Notes: generated by a model from the letters alone, not told the origin. A DNA stretch of 64,000 nucleotides from Trichaptum fuscoviolaceum (GCA_910574455.1 CAJSYZ010000002.1:6223390-6287389); one strand, 5' to 3'; counted from the stretch's first letter, positions 11,631-24,029 are shown. Program-made: numbers and translations.

Positions 11631-13783
11631 ATGTTTAAGGCTACTCTCCTCTGCGTCTTTGTTGCTATCTCCATGGCACTCGCAGCTCCAGCAGCGTTAG
11701 ACGCCTCGTCTACGTCTTCACTACTCGTCAGCGCTCAAAGCTCGTCCACGTCCAGCGCACCATCCGAAGCACAGACAGTCCCACCGGCCAGTGATGACCC
11801 CAACTTCCCAGAGTGGTCTCAAGACACGAATGCAACCGTTGAAGCGGAGCGCGGTACTCTCGGTGCAACCATCCTCACCGACGAGGATATCCAGATCGAA
11901 GAACAGAACCCCGACTCCGTCGCCCCTCCCACGACCGACAACGGGATCTTGTAAGTCGATCGAATGGCTTCTCCCCGAGAACTCCACTGATTGGTGATGA
12001 CTATACCTGAATATTTCTTTAGGCCAGCTGCGAAGTGGCCTATGGCACTGAGTCACAACCGACTTCAGACGGGCGGTTGGGCTAGGCAGCAGAATGGTGA
12101 GGCAATGTGATGATCTCCCGATGTAAGCTGTTTACACGAAATATTTGTAGAGCAAGTGATGCCGATTGCGACGACAATGTGAGTATAACACATCTTCTGT
12201 TTTATCGGGATGTCTAATAATAACATATCTGATCGAAAGGGCTGGCGTGCAAATGCGCCTTGAAGCTGGCGCGATTCGAGAGCTACACTGGCATACATCT
12301 GTCGAGGTTCGCATCTGCCTATAATCTGATTTGCTACCTTGCGCTAATATATTGGCTCTAGTGGGCTTACAACACGAAGGTTCGTTCGCATGATACTATC
12401 TGATGGTCTTCAAACCCTTACATCCTCGATAGGGATATACTCGGGTCACCGCAGTGAACACCGACGGTCAAGTTTTTGTGGATACAGTCGTGAGTCCCTT
12501 CGTATACACATCATCTTCCTTAATCTAATACATCACCGACCGATCTTCAGGGCCCTGGCGATCTGTGGTACTTCCCCGCTGGAATCCCTCACTCACTTCA
12601 AGCGACCGACCAGGATCCAGATGGCAGCGAGTTCCTCTTGGTGAGCTTCTAATTTCTTCGTAGTTTTCAGTAAATGATAAGAAATGATTGCATCATCTGT
12701 AGGTATTCAACGACGGATCCTTCAGCGAGGACTCGACCTTTCAACTGACCGATTGGACGGCGCACGTACCGAAGGAAGTGCTCGCTAAGAATTTCCAGAC
12801 GAACATCTCTGCATTCAACCACATCCCCTCCGAGGAACTATACATATTTCCCTCAGGTACTGCCTATCTAATACATCATCTCCGCAAAGATAGTATTTAA
12901 TACATCAGTCTTCCCACTCAGAGCCACCCGCGCCAAATGCAACAGCACCCACAAGTCCCGAGGGAACAGTCCCCATGCCGTTCACATTCCATCTGTCCAA
13001 GGTGCCCGCGACGCCGCTCTCCGGCGGATCAATCAAGATTGCGGACACGCGGAACTTTGCGGTGTCGTCCGAGATTGTTGTAGCGGAAGTCACGGTTGAG
13101 CCTGGCGCGATGAGGTGAGACTCCTCATCTAATATGTAGGTTTCTAAGCTGATAAAGAGCCGAATACTAGAGAGCTTCATGTGAGTCTTGCGATAGCGAT
13201 TGTTTCGAAGATTATGTGCTAATGTACCATTTAGTGGCATCCGACGCAAGCCGAATGGAGCTACTTCATGTACGTTCCACTTTCATCGATCGGTTCTACA
13301 GATATTTATTATGACATTCAGCACTGGCGAAGCTCGAAACACGCTCTTCGCATCAAGCGCTCTTGCTAACACATTTGATTATCGCGTGCGTATATGTCAA
13401 TGTATAATAAGCCGCTCGTACTGACGGTCTCAAAATTGGTAGGCTGGGGACGTCGGTACGTGTATATCAAGTATAATAATTTTAGCTTAAGGATTTTAAT
13501 AACTCCACCAATAGGATACGTTCCGCCTTCGTGGGGCCATTATATTGAGAACACAGGCAACGAGACCTTGGTCTATCTAGAAATCTTCAATTCAAGTGCG
13601 TAACATATCTCCCTATGCAACGCTTTGGCTAACTCGAAATCAGACCTCGTTCAGGATATCAGTCTGCAACAATGGCTGGCTCTGACACCTCCAGAACTCG
13701 TAAAGGCGCATCTTGGTGTAGACAACGAGTTCATCGACCATTTGAACAAGACGAAGCAATATGTCGTGGGACCGGCAAATTGA
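11631..13783 (+). CDS. Oxalate decarboxylase (secreted bicupin)
   Basis: Mn-dependent bicupin expected to convert oxalate to formate and CO2. Fifteen exons join in frame: 11631-11950, 12023-12096, 12151-12178, 12240-12306, 12362-12379, 12433-12489, 12551-12640, 12703-12856, 12922-13114, 13171-13180, 13235-13269, 13322-13385, 13443-13455, 13515-13595 and 13644-13783 (447 aa). A signal peptide occupies about residues 1-19, followed by a Ser/Thr-rich linker. The N-terminal cupin has RELHWH...E and the later His in FPAGIPHSL. The C-terminal cupin repeats RELHWH...E and WGHYIE, so both metal sites look complete. The lid between strands reads SEDS, with the Glu that decarboxylases need (SENS in the Bacillus OxdC). 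A secreted enzyme fits fungi that manage oxalate during plant-material decay. Confidence 0.9.
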
Positions 13784-14174
13784 AATGGTCAATACCATTC
13801 AACCTAATTAAATTACCTTAAATTCACCAATGTGAATAGTTATAATACTTTACATGTAAATGAAGTATTATGTTGCAGTGGAAGCCGCAAAGTACGGCCG
13901 TGAGCAGCGGGATGTACAATAAGTCAGGGTTGTGGGAACGGACCCTAAGTAGACCCTGAACTCGACACAAAGTTAAGCACGTCCCCAACGTGTCCGACTT
14001 CAAAAACTTGCTACGACGTTCTTTCTTTTCTTCTCCCCAACGCTCTCGCCAACGCGCTCACTCTTCCTTCGACATCGGCGACCCATCTCTCACAACACCT
14101 TACAATTTTCACCAAGGTCTGCTCAAAATTGGAGCTCAAGACGTCCAACTAGTCAAATACACAGCTTCAAAGTT

Positions 14175-15354
14175 ATGTCTTCCTCGTCATCCAGCGCAGC
14201 AAAGCGTCAAAAGTTTGTCGATGTCTTCCCATCAATTCGAGACGAGCTACTCGAGCACTTTGCTGGTGAAAACATGCCAAAGGACGCTCAAGAGTGGTAC
14301 AAACGCGTAAGTGGTCTGACCTCTGCCTAATAACTTCGTATCTGACAACTTTGTGCGCAGAACCTCGACTACAATGTCCCCGGTGGCAAGCTGAACCGAG
14401 GAATCTCAGTCACGGATACCGTTGAGATCTTGCTCGGTCGACCATTAGATGAAAAGGAGTACAAGCGCGCAGCGGTATTGGGCTGGGGTGTCGAGCTGGT
14501 ACGCAGTCTTTCTTATTTCATCACTGCTGTTGTTAACTTAGTTGCAGCTTCAAGCTTACTTCCTTGTATCGGACGACATGATGGACGGTTCGATTACCCG
14601 TCGAGGTCAGCCCTGCTGGTACCGCGTTGCCGGCGTTGGAAACATTGCCATCAACGACTCCTTCATGCTCGAAGCTGCCATCTACCACCTCCTCAAGACC
14701 TACTTCCGCCCCGAGCCCTACTACGTCGACCTCCTCGATCTCTTCCACGAGACCACCTACCAGACCGAGATGGGCCAGCTCGTCGACCTCATCACCGCGC
14801 CAGAGGACCACGTCGACCTGTCTAAGTTCAGCCTCGAGAAGCACCGCTTCATCGTGCTCTACAAGACCGCATTCTACTCCTTCTACCTCCCCGTCGCGCT
14901 CGCCATGCACATGTGCGGAATCACCGACCCCGCCGCGTTCGCACTCGCAAAGGACATCCTCCTCCCGCTTGGCGAGTACTTCCAGGTCCAGGACGATTAC
15001 CTGGATTGGGCGGGCACGCCGGAGCAGATTGGCAAGATCGGCACCGACATCGTCGACAACAAGTGCTCGTGGCTCATCAACGTTGCCCTCTCGGTTGCCT
15101 CGCCCGAGCAGCGCGCGCTCCTCGACGAGTGCTACGGCCGGAAAGACGCAGCGAAGGAAGCGAAGGTTAAGGCGCTGTACGAGGAGCTCGGCCTGCGTGA
15201 GCGTTACGCCGCATACGAGCAGCAGAGCTACGAGAAGGTCATGGGCTTGATCGAGAAGATCCCAGACGGCGGTCTTGGCGCCGACGGCCAGGTCAAGCTC
15301 AAGCGCGAGGTGTTCAAGAGCTTCTTGGATAAAATTTACAAGCGGACGAAGTGA
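14175..15354 (+). CDS. ERG20: Farnesyl diphosphate synthase
   Basis: Condenses IPP with DMAPP and then GPP to make farnesyl diphosphate, the branch point to sterols, ubiquinone, dolichol and protein prenylation. Exons 14175-14306, 14361-14498 and 14548-15354 give 358 aa, the usual eukaryotic length. The first aspartate-rich motif DDMMD is at 99-103, preceded by Tyr-Phe at -5/-4, consistent with C15 chain length. The second motif DDYLD is at 239-243. The basic C-terminus KIYKRTK is typical. Both introns (54 and 49 nt) are in phase 0. The start gives a Ser-rich leader before [16 protein letters not shown]. The single complete copy is most likely the housekeeping enzyme. A short gap separates it from the oxalate decarboxylase, with no evidence of co-regulation. 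Confidence 0.93.
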
Positions 15355-15819
15355 GGTTTGGGGGTAAAGAAGAATGTGGGCACATACATTTTGGACTCTG
15401 TTGTATAGAATTTGACAAAAGGGTTATCTATTAGAGGAAATGTAAACACTGTTATTAATCGTCATGCAATCAAATAGGATATCTTTCTTGGAATTTTACC
15501 GTCCGATAATCTCGCAATAGCTTCAAAGACTATCAAAGACTAACGCGCACTTCAACTCGCTGCAATTCTGTCGTTAATTTTCAGAAGCCTCCAGCAGTAA
15601 GTGCCCTGACGTGGACTTGTGTAGTGTTGAGGTGCCTTCAGTTTCATCTTTTCAGGTGGTGCTTGCGCACACTTAGAAAGCACAGCACATCAACTCAATG
15701 AAGGGGAGAAATCGAGCTTTCCAGACATTGATATCAGCGATCATTGTTGGCCAGCAGTGCTCCGATGTGGGCGATACCGCATTCTCTCAGATTTTCAGAG
15801 ACATAATTAACCGAGGTGG

Positions 15820-16765
15820 TAATCAAGGAAGAGAACGGCAATCTCGTAGACTGTCTGATACTCTTCATCGTGCAAGTCGATCTATCTCGGTGCGTCGATT
15901 TGCCTACAAAAAGTTTGACATCACTAGTAGTGTACATCTTCAACCTCGATTATGGCCTTCCAAACTTTCTTCGCGCTTATCTAGTAGCTATACGTACGTC
16001 CATTTTTCTCTATCGAATGTCAGAGATTCTTTGGCTAATTGGAACGATTGCTAGAACTGGGATGAGACTCGAGAGAAGCAAACTCGCATTGAACGCATGC
16101 ACATCTGCTTTGGACGGAGCGCCTGAAGTCTACCGAGACCTTGCTTACGCAGGCGCCGTATCACGCTTGATATTCAAGAAGTTGAAGATTCTTCCGTTCG
16201 ATCAGGTTCCTCATGCGATTTGTCGGGATCTCAATGCTGTTCTTCCTCAGTCTAGACGATGTCCATGTATAGTGCAGAATATTTGTTGAACTCAAAACAT
16301 TTCGGTACGTGTCATAAACTCACCTCTCTAAGACTATATTGAAGACAATTGATGCCAGTAGACCATTATGACTCAGGTCATTCCTTTCGGTCTGGACTTA
16401 TCCCCTGCAACCCACCGGGGTGCCATGTCCGTACAACGTCGTGTCTACGCTCACCGCGTACTTTGGCTGCCATCTAATTGAAACTCAAAGCTGGTTTCTT
16501 GATCTCTCGAACACCAACGTCCTTTGACCCGGTAAACCTATTTAAGCGCGTGAGCCGCCGGAACGAGCGAAGAAACAAATTGGTCACAAGCTCAGACCAC
16601 CTGCCACTGGCACATGAAACCCTTTTCTTCTCACTCATCTTTCGAATGTGGGGCGGCGAACCTGTTTCCCATTTGACGACGTTGTTCGAGTTGCTTTGTT
16701 GACGGCAATTATCTATACTGTGATGCGCGCTGCAGACCCGCGGCTTAGCGGTCCGTAGACATCGC
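15820..16765 (+). pseudogene. Decayed copy 2 of the unrecognised gene seen at 0.25-1.4 kb
   Basis: The open segment at about 15816-16289 carries DYGLPNFLRAYLVAI, then GAPEVYRDLAYAGAV and LKILPFDQ. These match copy 1 in order but lack the roughly 30 codons containing the Trp-rich stretch. The 3' flank at about 16530-16760 matches 250-455 in reverse complement. Upstream, 15820-15900 still aligns weakly with 1310-1410. No start or full-length frame survives. The function is unknown. Confidence 0.55.
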
Positions 16766-16932
16766 ACCTTTAATCAAGCACCAAGTCTTACTACTGCTTC
16801 TCTGTACTTCGCTCAAGTGACCGCGAATGCGAGGGCACTACTTCCGATTCCGTATGCCTACTTAAATCGAGTACAGCCCACCATGATTGAAGCCAAACTC
16901 GACCGACGACGTGATCTAGCCCAAGCGTCATC

Positions 16933-18124
16933 ATGCAACTTTTATCGTGCACTGTGCTCGCTATACTCTGGACTCTAACATCCGCACTCCAATTCCGTGG
17001 CGCGGACTTCTCTTCACTGCTTGTAGTCGAAGACCAAGGCGTACAATACACCGACGGTGGTGTGCAGAAGCCGTTCGAAACGATCCTTGCTTCCCATGGT
17101 GCGAATATCGCGCGCATCCGCGTCTGGACGGCCGGAAACTACATGTTAGCGAAGGGACTGCAGCTCGCGAAGAGGGCTAAGAAGGCGGGGATGGCTCTGC
17201 TCATTGATTTACACTACAGTGATACATGTACGCCGTTCGTCCCCTAATTCTGTTCATCTTCTAATAGGACTATCGACAGGGGCTGATCCCGGTCATCAGG
17301 CTATCCCTGCGAGCTGGCCAACAGACCTTGCCGGCCTTAACACCCAGATCTACACATACACGAAGGAGCTTGTTACATCATTTGCCTCTCATGGCACGCC
17401 TATCGATTTCATTGAACTTGGCAACGAGATTAACGACGGTCTGCTCTGGCCCGTCGGGCGCATCTCCGTCAATGGATTCCAACCAGCTTCAGAACTTCTT
17501 CATTCTGCTGCCTTGGGTGTACGTGCAGCATCGAAGACCACAAAGACGGTGATTCATATTGCAAATGGATGGGACTCGAGCGGCGTCAATTTCTTCTACG
17601 ATGGTATCTTCGTGGCAGGCGCGCTTAGCACAAGCGATATTGATGTCCAAGGCTTCTCGTTCTACCCCTTCTATGGGACGAACGCAACGCTCGATAACTT
17701 GAAGAGCACATTGACTGGGATGATCAATACATTCAATAAAGTAAGACTCATGTTTCACATCACCTACAAAGTTAGCCCTGATGAATGATGCCTTAGCCCA
17801 TTATGGTTGTCGAGACCGACTGGCCCGCCGCTTGTCCTTCGTCCGTCGCACTAAGCGAGCCTTCCATCCCGGTGTCAGTTTCAGGCCAATCCATATGGGT
17901 AAAGGACATTGAGCATGTCCTAACTGGACTACCCAAAGGTCGCGGAATCGGCATCTCATATTGGGAGCCTGGCTGGGTTGGGAGCGCAAGCCTTGGCTCG
18001 TCTTGCTCTGTAAGTATACTCTCAATGCCCTATAATCTGTATACATGTTAACATTCAACAGGACGCTTTGCTTGTAAACAGCGATGGGAGCACAAGGTTG
18101 TCAATTGCCATATTTGCTTCATGA
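16933..18124 (+). CDS. Arabinogalactan endo-beta-1,4-galactanase, GH53, secreted
   Basis: Secreted (beta/alpha)8 glycosidase of family GH53 (clan A) that cuts beta-1,4-galactan side chains of pectin. Exons 16933-17227, 17280-17740, 17797-18009 and 18062-18124 give 343 aa. A signal peptide covers about 1-18 (MQLLSCTVLAILWTLTSA), followed by the family start FRGADFSSLL. DLHYSDTWADPG spans the first intron. The acid/base Glu is E148 in LGNEIND and the nucleophile is E258 in VVETDWP. YWEPGWVG precedes the C-terminus. The length and all catalytic landmarks are as expected for fungal GH53, so it looks functional. Confidence 0.92.
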
Positions 18125-18738
18125 GTTACCTTGGAGCTCGATATAGTGAAAGGACATAAGCAGTCGGTTCTTTCAAGGTAAAGACAGAATCGTATGTAAG
18201 CGAACGAGTATTCAAATGTAACTAATATGGAAAATCATCATGATTCCTGGTGATTTCAGACCACTTCTTCCGTCTACGTTCGAGGAGATGAGAGAACAAG
18301 GAAGCTCGCTCAAAATAACTCAATTATCAAGTCTTCCTTTTCGTGATAAGGATCTTCGTCTGAGCACGAGGAAAGCCAGTAGGAAAGCACAAGGCAATGA
18401 TGCCTCGGCCTCTTCCCAGCTCCCGGGAAGGTTTGGGTAGAATTGGAATGGACAACAGTTGTTACGGAACGCAGGGAACGCAGGTGAAGTCATTCCGCGC
18501 TCTAGTAAAGCCTCGAGAACTCTCGTCTGAGCCAGAATCGATACTGGAGCATACAAAAGCTGAAGGACAAAAACAGCAACGAATGCCTCTACAATTCTGA
18601 AACCGGAACATCTCAGCTACGTACGGTATTATTACGGGAAACGAAGTGAGTAGCTATCGCGCATTCCTAAACTATATGGACCTTGTGCGTCGTTGAATTC
18701 CTTGCTTTAAAGCTTAGCAAAATGTACCATTGGCATCT
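18125..18738. repeat. Intergenic spacer carrying a dispersed repeat (18461-18609)
   Basis: The block at 18461-18609 is closely repeated at 43893-44033, apart from small indels such as an extra copy of GGGAACGCA here. The remainder shows nothing recognisable. This block sits just upstream of aminotransferase copy 2, and a second short repeat sits just downstream of that gene (about 20800-20827). Confidence 0.7.
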
Positions 18739-20696
18739 ATGTATAGGGAGAGTGCATCATCGAACTCAATGCCCGCGGAGGTAAACCATTTCGACGGAAT
18801 GCAAGACTCGGAGGTAGGCCGTACTAGAATGACATTCATTGTCGGAAGCATCTTACGCTCCTACCAGGCTTCGCGTGCGTCTACGGCACTCATGAAGACG
18901 GACACGACTGTGAAGCAGTTACCTGCTGAGCACTACGACGCCTTTCTCACCGAGAAGGCAAAAACCCGAATGCCAAGTGCCAGTGCGTTTCACGTCCCTC
19001 CTTCGCCTCATCTCTATCACTTCCTCTCACAACCCGACTAGTCCGTGAAATTCTTCCCCTCGAACAAACACCCGGAATCATCTCCTTCCTCTCCGGCAAG
19101 CCTAACCCAGTGTCATTCCCCATCACCGCCGTCCATCTCACCATCCGCAACGCTGCCGACCCCACCGACGCACCAGGGACACCGCTTACCCTCGAGAAAG
19201 ACGCGCTCGCAGAAGGGCTACAGTATGGCCACACCATGGGCTACAGGCCGTTATTGCATTGGCTCTTTGGATTTCAAAAGCATTTTCATGGACGATCACA
19301 GGGAGAGGGATGGAGGATATCCATGGGCTCTGGGGCGCAGGATCTACTGTATAAAGTGAGCGGCGGTAGTATCCGAGAGCGGCTTTGACCAAATTCTTTC
19401 AATGGTACAGGTGTTTAATGCAGTCCTTGCGGAAGGTGACTCAATCTTAGTCGAGACCCCAGTATACACGTATGTTCATCTATGGTCTTTCTGTTTACAA
19501 CCACTGTTGATGACATATCTCGTTGCAGCGGTATTCTTCCTATACTGCGTTATATTGGTGCAAACATCATCCGTTCGTTCTCATCCTCGTTGTCTCAAGA
19601 AGGCATATATTGACTCCTTCCTTATCAGCTGTTGAAGCGGACGAAGATGGTCTTAAGCCGTCCTCCTTGAAAGACCTACTTGAGAAATGGCCTGCCTCTA
19701 AACCGCACCCCAGATTCTTGTACCATGTCCCTGTAAGTCCTCGAATACTCGTACAGAATGATGAATCTAAGTTCTCGTGCTTTGCACAGTACGGAAGTAA
19801 CCCCACTGGGGTGACAACCACAGAGGCCCGGCGTCGGGATATACTCGCTCTTGCAGTCCAGTACAATTTCCTCATACTAGAAGGTAGGTATACATTCTAC
19901 ATCTCCAACTCCTCATAAAACACTAACGTTAGTATTCCAAGACGACCCGTATTATTTCCTCTACTATGGCACTCGACCGCGCCCGAGGTCATATTTCTCA
20001 TTAGAGCTCGAACAGCCGGAGGTAGGACGGGTAATCCGGCTTGACAGCTTTTCGAAAGTCTTCTCCTCCGGTATGCGCATTGGCTTCATATCTGGCCCTG
20101 AACCTCTGCTGGACGCGATAGACAAGCACGTACGCTAAGCAAACGACTTCATCGATCCCGCTTCCTCAGCTAACTTCGTGTCGTAGACAGCATCCGCTAA
20201 CGAGCAAGTCTCAACCTTCACACAAGTCATCACATACACTGTGCTCAAGTCATGGGGATATTATCAATTCTGGAAGCACACGGTAGCCATATCCCAATTC
20301 TACCGAAAGCGCCGGGATATGTTCTGGGAAGCCTTAAATCGGAACCTCAATGGCCTTGTAGATTGCTCACCCCCCGACGCAGGCATGTTCTTTTGGTAAA
20401 ATTTACACCCTTTTGCATTCTTTGTTAACGCATAGTTTCTGACGACACGGACACTGAATAGGTTCCGCTTGAAGCTCAAAGACGGTGCTAACGATTCCGA
20501 GACCATAATCCGCAACAATGCATTCAAGAATGGTGTCCTCGCACTACCCGGCACATCTTTCATGCCGGACGGAAGCAAAACAGCGTATGTCCGCGCATCA
20601 TTTAGTCTTTTGGAACCGGAAGTCGTGGAGGAGGCCTTGAAGCGGCTCAGAAAGGTCATTTTGGAGGAACGGGGCGAACAAGAACAACAACGATAA
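18739..20696 (+). CDS. PLP-dependent aminotransferase class I/II, copy 2
   Basis: Paralogue of the gene at 7360. Ten exons: 18739-18813, 18868-18982, 19042-19355, 19411-19469, 19529-19572, 19629-19732, 19790-19883, 19942-20129, 20187-20395 and 20462-20696 (478 aa). Exons 3 to 8 have exactly the same lengths as in copy 1 (314, 59, 44, 104, 94, 188). An additional 66-nt intron interrupts the codon for the Trp in MFFWFRLKL. NPTG is at 241-244, the PLP lysine is K307 in DSFSKVFSSGMRIG, and YVRASFSLLEP is near the C-terminus. The first exon, including its 54-nt intron, is placed by analogy with copy 1, so the N-terminus is less certain than the rest. It probably has the same aminoadipate/aromatic activity or a diverged substrate. 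Confidence 0.88.
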
Positions 20697-21082
20697 GAGA
20701 CAATAGCCGATAGTTAATACGAACCTTCACATTCTTCTCCTTAGCAGCTCCTTTCAGTCATTTGTTCGAACGCAATATGTTTATAACATTCTGGAAAACA
20801 GGATGTTTCAAGTATTGAAAACGTACATTGCGCCAGCTAATGTACTAAATTCCCGGGAGCTTGGGAATTTCCATGAAATGGGACAGACAGCAACGTAGTG
20901 TTTCTTTATGAGCCTTACACGCTGCCGTGACATTGGAATAGCTCCACTGCCATCAGAATACACTTCTTGGTCTGTAGCAGCGCTACGGAATATAGCAATA
21001 GCTCAATACAAATACATGAAGTGACAGTACAACGTTCGAAAACAGAGGCAGTCATAATTCTACAACTTGAATGGATTGTAGT
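20697..21082. other. Intergenic spacer with short repeat
   Basis: At about 20800-20827 a 28-nt stretch recurs with one mismatch at about 44037-44064. The rest resembles the 3' flanks of the F-box genes (similar to 46.65-46.79 kb), ending at the F-box remnant that follows. Confidence 0.55.
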
Positions 21083-21720
21083 TCAGCAAAAGTGAAACTG
21101 ATCAGTATAGTGGATGAACAGCTTGAAACCAGACCGATACCAGATTGCACTGCTGTACTCTTCCACATTCAATTCATATGTCTCGTCCGCAAATTTGCCA
21201 AGGAGACCATCATCTGGATTGTCATGTCCCGCCCGTCCCCTCATGCGTCCATCCTGAACGAGGTTGGTGGATTTATCTGAGATTTTCCCCTCTATAGCAT
21301 GCTCATAGCATGTATACGAATGCGACGATGCCATGTCTTTGCATCTAATTCCGTAGGATAGATCCGATGTCTTGCTAAGATGTGACCTGTGCGGGTGGTT
21401 GATGATGGATACAAGCCGTGTCTTCTCAACAGTATCCCAGGGCCTGTCGCTAATACGTGAGGAGGTAGTCGCTTTGAGGAGTGTCATCGACAATGGGAGA
21501 TAGAGAAGGTGTGTCCGAAGGAGTGGCTGATATTGGAGATAACAGCAGTTCCGCAATCATGTAATCGTAGTTGTGGTGAGATGTAATTGTGAAAGAAAGA
21601 AGAATCCGGGTGGGAGCTGCAGGAGCATCAAGTTGAGACAGACTTGCAGTTGTCCATGAGCTTTTGTAGAAGGTGATATGAGATACGGCTCTAACGGGTA
21701 GTAAAATTGACAAATCAACT
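21083..21720 (-). pseudogene. F-box family remnant, C-terminal exon only
   Basis: The minus strand encodes LDAPAAPTRILLSF, then SPIVDDTPQ, and after frame changes the family ending VEEYSSAIWYRSG...IHYTD. It matches exon 4 of the gene at 43363-41667 piece by piece but in more than one frame. No F-box exon remains upstream. It lies at the left end of the F-box array. Confidence 0.7.
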
Positions 21721-22207
21721 TACTTCGCAAGCACAACAGTTCTGAGGGGTCGTAGACTAGAGCAAGAACATTTCCGCTGTCCCCAAGTTAACAGTCCATA
21801 AGAATCATGTTATTGTCGGGGGATTCTACACCATTACAGGGATCTGACTCTCCGTTTCATAGCCGCAATGAAAGTGGACCAATTGAGACTTGTAGGCGCG
21901 CTCAATAAGCATAGCGCGCGCTTGCGCCATTTAGTACGGCTCTTGACGCCTGCCCAATGCGATTCTATACATCTGACATTGACGGATTCCCGCGCATGTT
22001 CATAGACTAGGTAGAACTTCCTCGATTGCTCGCAGACAATTCGAATCGGATTTATCAATGGTTTGGGGCGCGGACATCAACAACTTCCGTTTGTGTAGAA
22101 GAAGGTAGCGCGTGTTCGCCAACCGTAAAGCAATGAAAGCATTCGATTTGCATTGCACCAGAGCGGGAAACAAAATAAAGCGCAACTCGGCGCCTAGGAT
22201 AAAGTTA
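21721..22207. other. Diverged 3' flank of the unit A F-box gene
   Basis: The stretch at about 22000-22207 aligns only loosely with the 3' flanks of the other two unit copies (30430-30614 and 38530-38715), whereas everything right of about 22205 is nearly identical. The left edge of the recent duplication therefore lies here. No gene seen. Confidence 0.55.
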
Positions 22208-24029
22208 TCAATCAAAGTAGTGAATAATCACCGATTTGCCACGTCGATACCATAAGGCACCGCTGAATTCCTCCACACGCAGCCTAACCAGGTCATCCTC
22301 GTCGTCCTTAGTGAACAGATTGCCTGACAGCCTCGAATGCACTGCTTTCTGTCCCAAAACAGCAGCTGGCTCGACGACGCCCAGAAGATCATGCATGTTG
22401 ATAGCGCAGACGACCGAGATGATCGTCGACTCCTCGAGGAAGTATGATGCTTTCGAGTTTCCCCTTCGTGCGGGTGCTTTGAACTTGACAAAAGACCCAA
22501 TGGCGCGGCCTGTTCTGGAGGCAGATGTTAAATGGATGGTCTCCGGGAAGTCTTCGTCGAAGGAATATAGTGGAGATTGCTTCTGGCACGTGAGCAAAAA
22601 CCTGCTCGCACTCCCCAAGTCTTCCGCTTCTTCAGTCACGCGATACGCAGAAGCAGTCGTAGATGAGAAATCGAGTTGAAAGAGCACGTAGTAGATCTCG
22701 GGTCCGAAGAAAAGTCGCACGGAGAGGGAAATTCGGGTTGATACATTCCGATCCTGACCCTGAGCGTCGAATTCGCAAAGATTATGGACCTTCCACGAGT
22801 TCGTGCAGACAGAAACAAGGTCCACGGTCGGCAAAGCAGTTCTTCCCTTTACCAATGGTATGGCGAGAGGAGAGACATGAACAAATACATCTTCGGATTT
22901 GATGAATGACGGAGAGGCAGAGTCGCTTGGCTGGATATTACTCAGTTCGTCGGCCAAGGAGAATATGTGGGATATAGGCGCTGCTGCGTAGACGATTCCT
23001 CCAGATACTGGACGGATAGTACACAAGACGTGGCCTTGGGCAATATGGATGCTATGGACATCACCCTGGGTTTTCCATACGTTAGATGTACAAGAATAGA
23101 AAGTACCAGCAACGTACGTGCTCCTCAACTGTTGCAATTTTCCCTGTTCTCCAATTACCGATCATAAACACCCCTGGAGCCCACGCGACTACTACTTCGT
23201 TCCCAATTCTAAGGCGTGATCGCTCGGATAAGAAAATCATGCGTTCGTATACTTGTGGTTCGGCTCGAGGAAACAAGGTGGAGAAAACCGTGCTAGATGT
23301 CCCCGATTCAAGATTGAGCCGTACTACCGTGAGCAGCCTAGCAGTTAACGTGGTACTCCTCAGTAAGATGATTTTGAAGGATATGGAAAGGATGGTCCTG
23401 GATGAGCACTCACTCTCGTTGATCGGACTTCCGGTACGTAACGAATGCCAGGATCAAGGTCCTGTCATCGACCAGGACGCAGTCCATGCTCTTCGTAAAA
23501 TCTTCTGTATTCGACCCCGTATCTCTACGATGTGAGCAAACTCGTAGATGGCTCAGTGTGTCGTAGCAGTGGAAGCAGCCGTTTGCGGACTGAAAGACGA
23601 AGTACCTGCCACCCGCGACAAGCATGTGGGATATATCACTGAAGTCCATCAACTGATCGAGCTCCGGCACATCCAGAGTTATGCTGCGCGTTGATTTTGG
23701 CCCAAACGAAGAGGTCCAGTTAAGGTAGCCTCTGGTTGATCGGACTACGATCTCACGTAGGCGATCCGTGATTAGAGATTGCACGGACTCGTGAGGAAGG
23801 ATATACGGGGCGTGGTGGAAATCAAGGTCTTGGACCAAGGTCATCCAGAGTTGACGAGATGATGCCAGTCGTTTTAGATATCTGCAGGTCTAATTCCGAG
23901 CGATTAGTTATGTCGTTCATTGGACATGGTTGCGAGTCGGACCTGCTCGAATTTCAGAATCGTCAGGACATCGCATCGGCATAGGATCACAAGGATAAGG
24001 TCTTCAGGAAGATATAAGAAATTAACCAT
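22208..24029 (-). CDS. F-box protein, unit A copy (intact)
   Basis: Predicted substrate-recognition subunit of an SCF-type ubiquitin ligase. Exons in transcription order: 24029-23943, 23889-23414, 23337-23118 and 23065-22208 (546 aa). The F-box occupies about residues 5-50: LPEDLILVIL, CDVLTILKFEQ, then TCRYLKRLASSRQLW across the first intron. The remaining ~490 residues match no domain I know. They contain an aromatic YFVFQSANGCFHCYD segment, AWAPGVFMIGNWRTG, and the shared family ending GALWYRRGKSVIIHYFD. Introns of 53, 76 and 52 nt use canonical signals, and every junction preserves frame. The unit B copy is frameshifted and the unit C copy is intact. Confidence 0.8.

Noticed and set aside
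15698..16054. Possible separate small gene in the second remnant
   Set aside because: The frame that matches copy 1 is a different one (15816-16289), and neither has a complete gene structure.
7360..20696. Terpenoid or secondary-metabolite cluster built around FPP synthase
   Set aside because: No terpene cyclase, P450 or other tailoring enzyme is present; FPP synthase looks like the housekeeping gene, and the aminotransferases, oxalate decarboxylase and galactanase do not form a pathway.
22236..22679. A 147-codon plus-strand frame conserved in all three F-box copies (also 30643 and 38744)
   Set aside because: It lies antisense to exon 4 of the F-box gene, and its conservation is explained by the recent tandem duplication; no motif or splice context.
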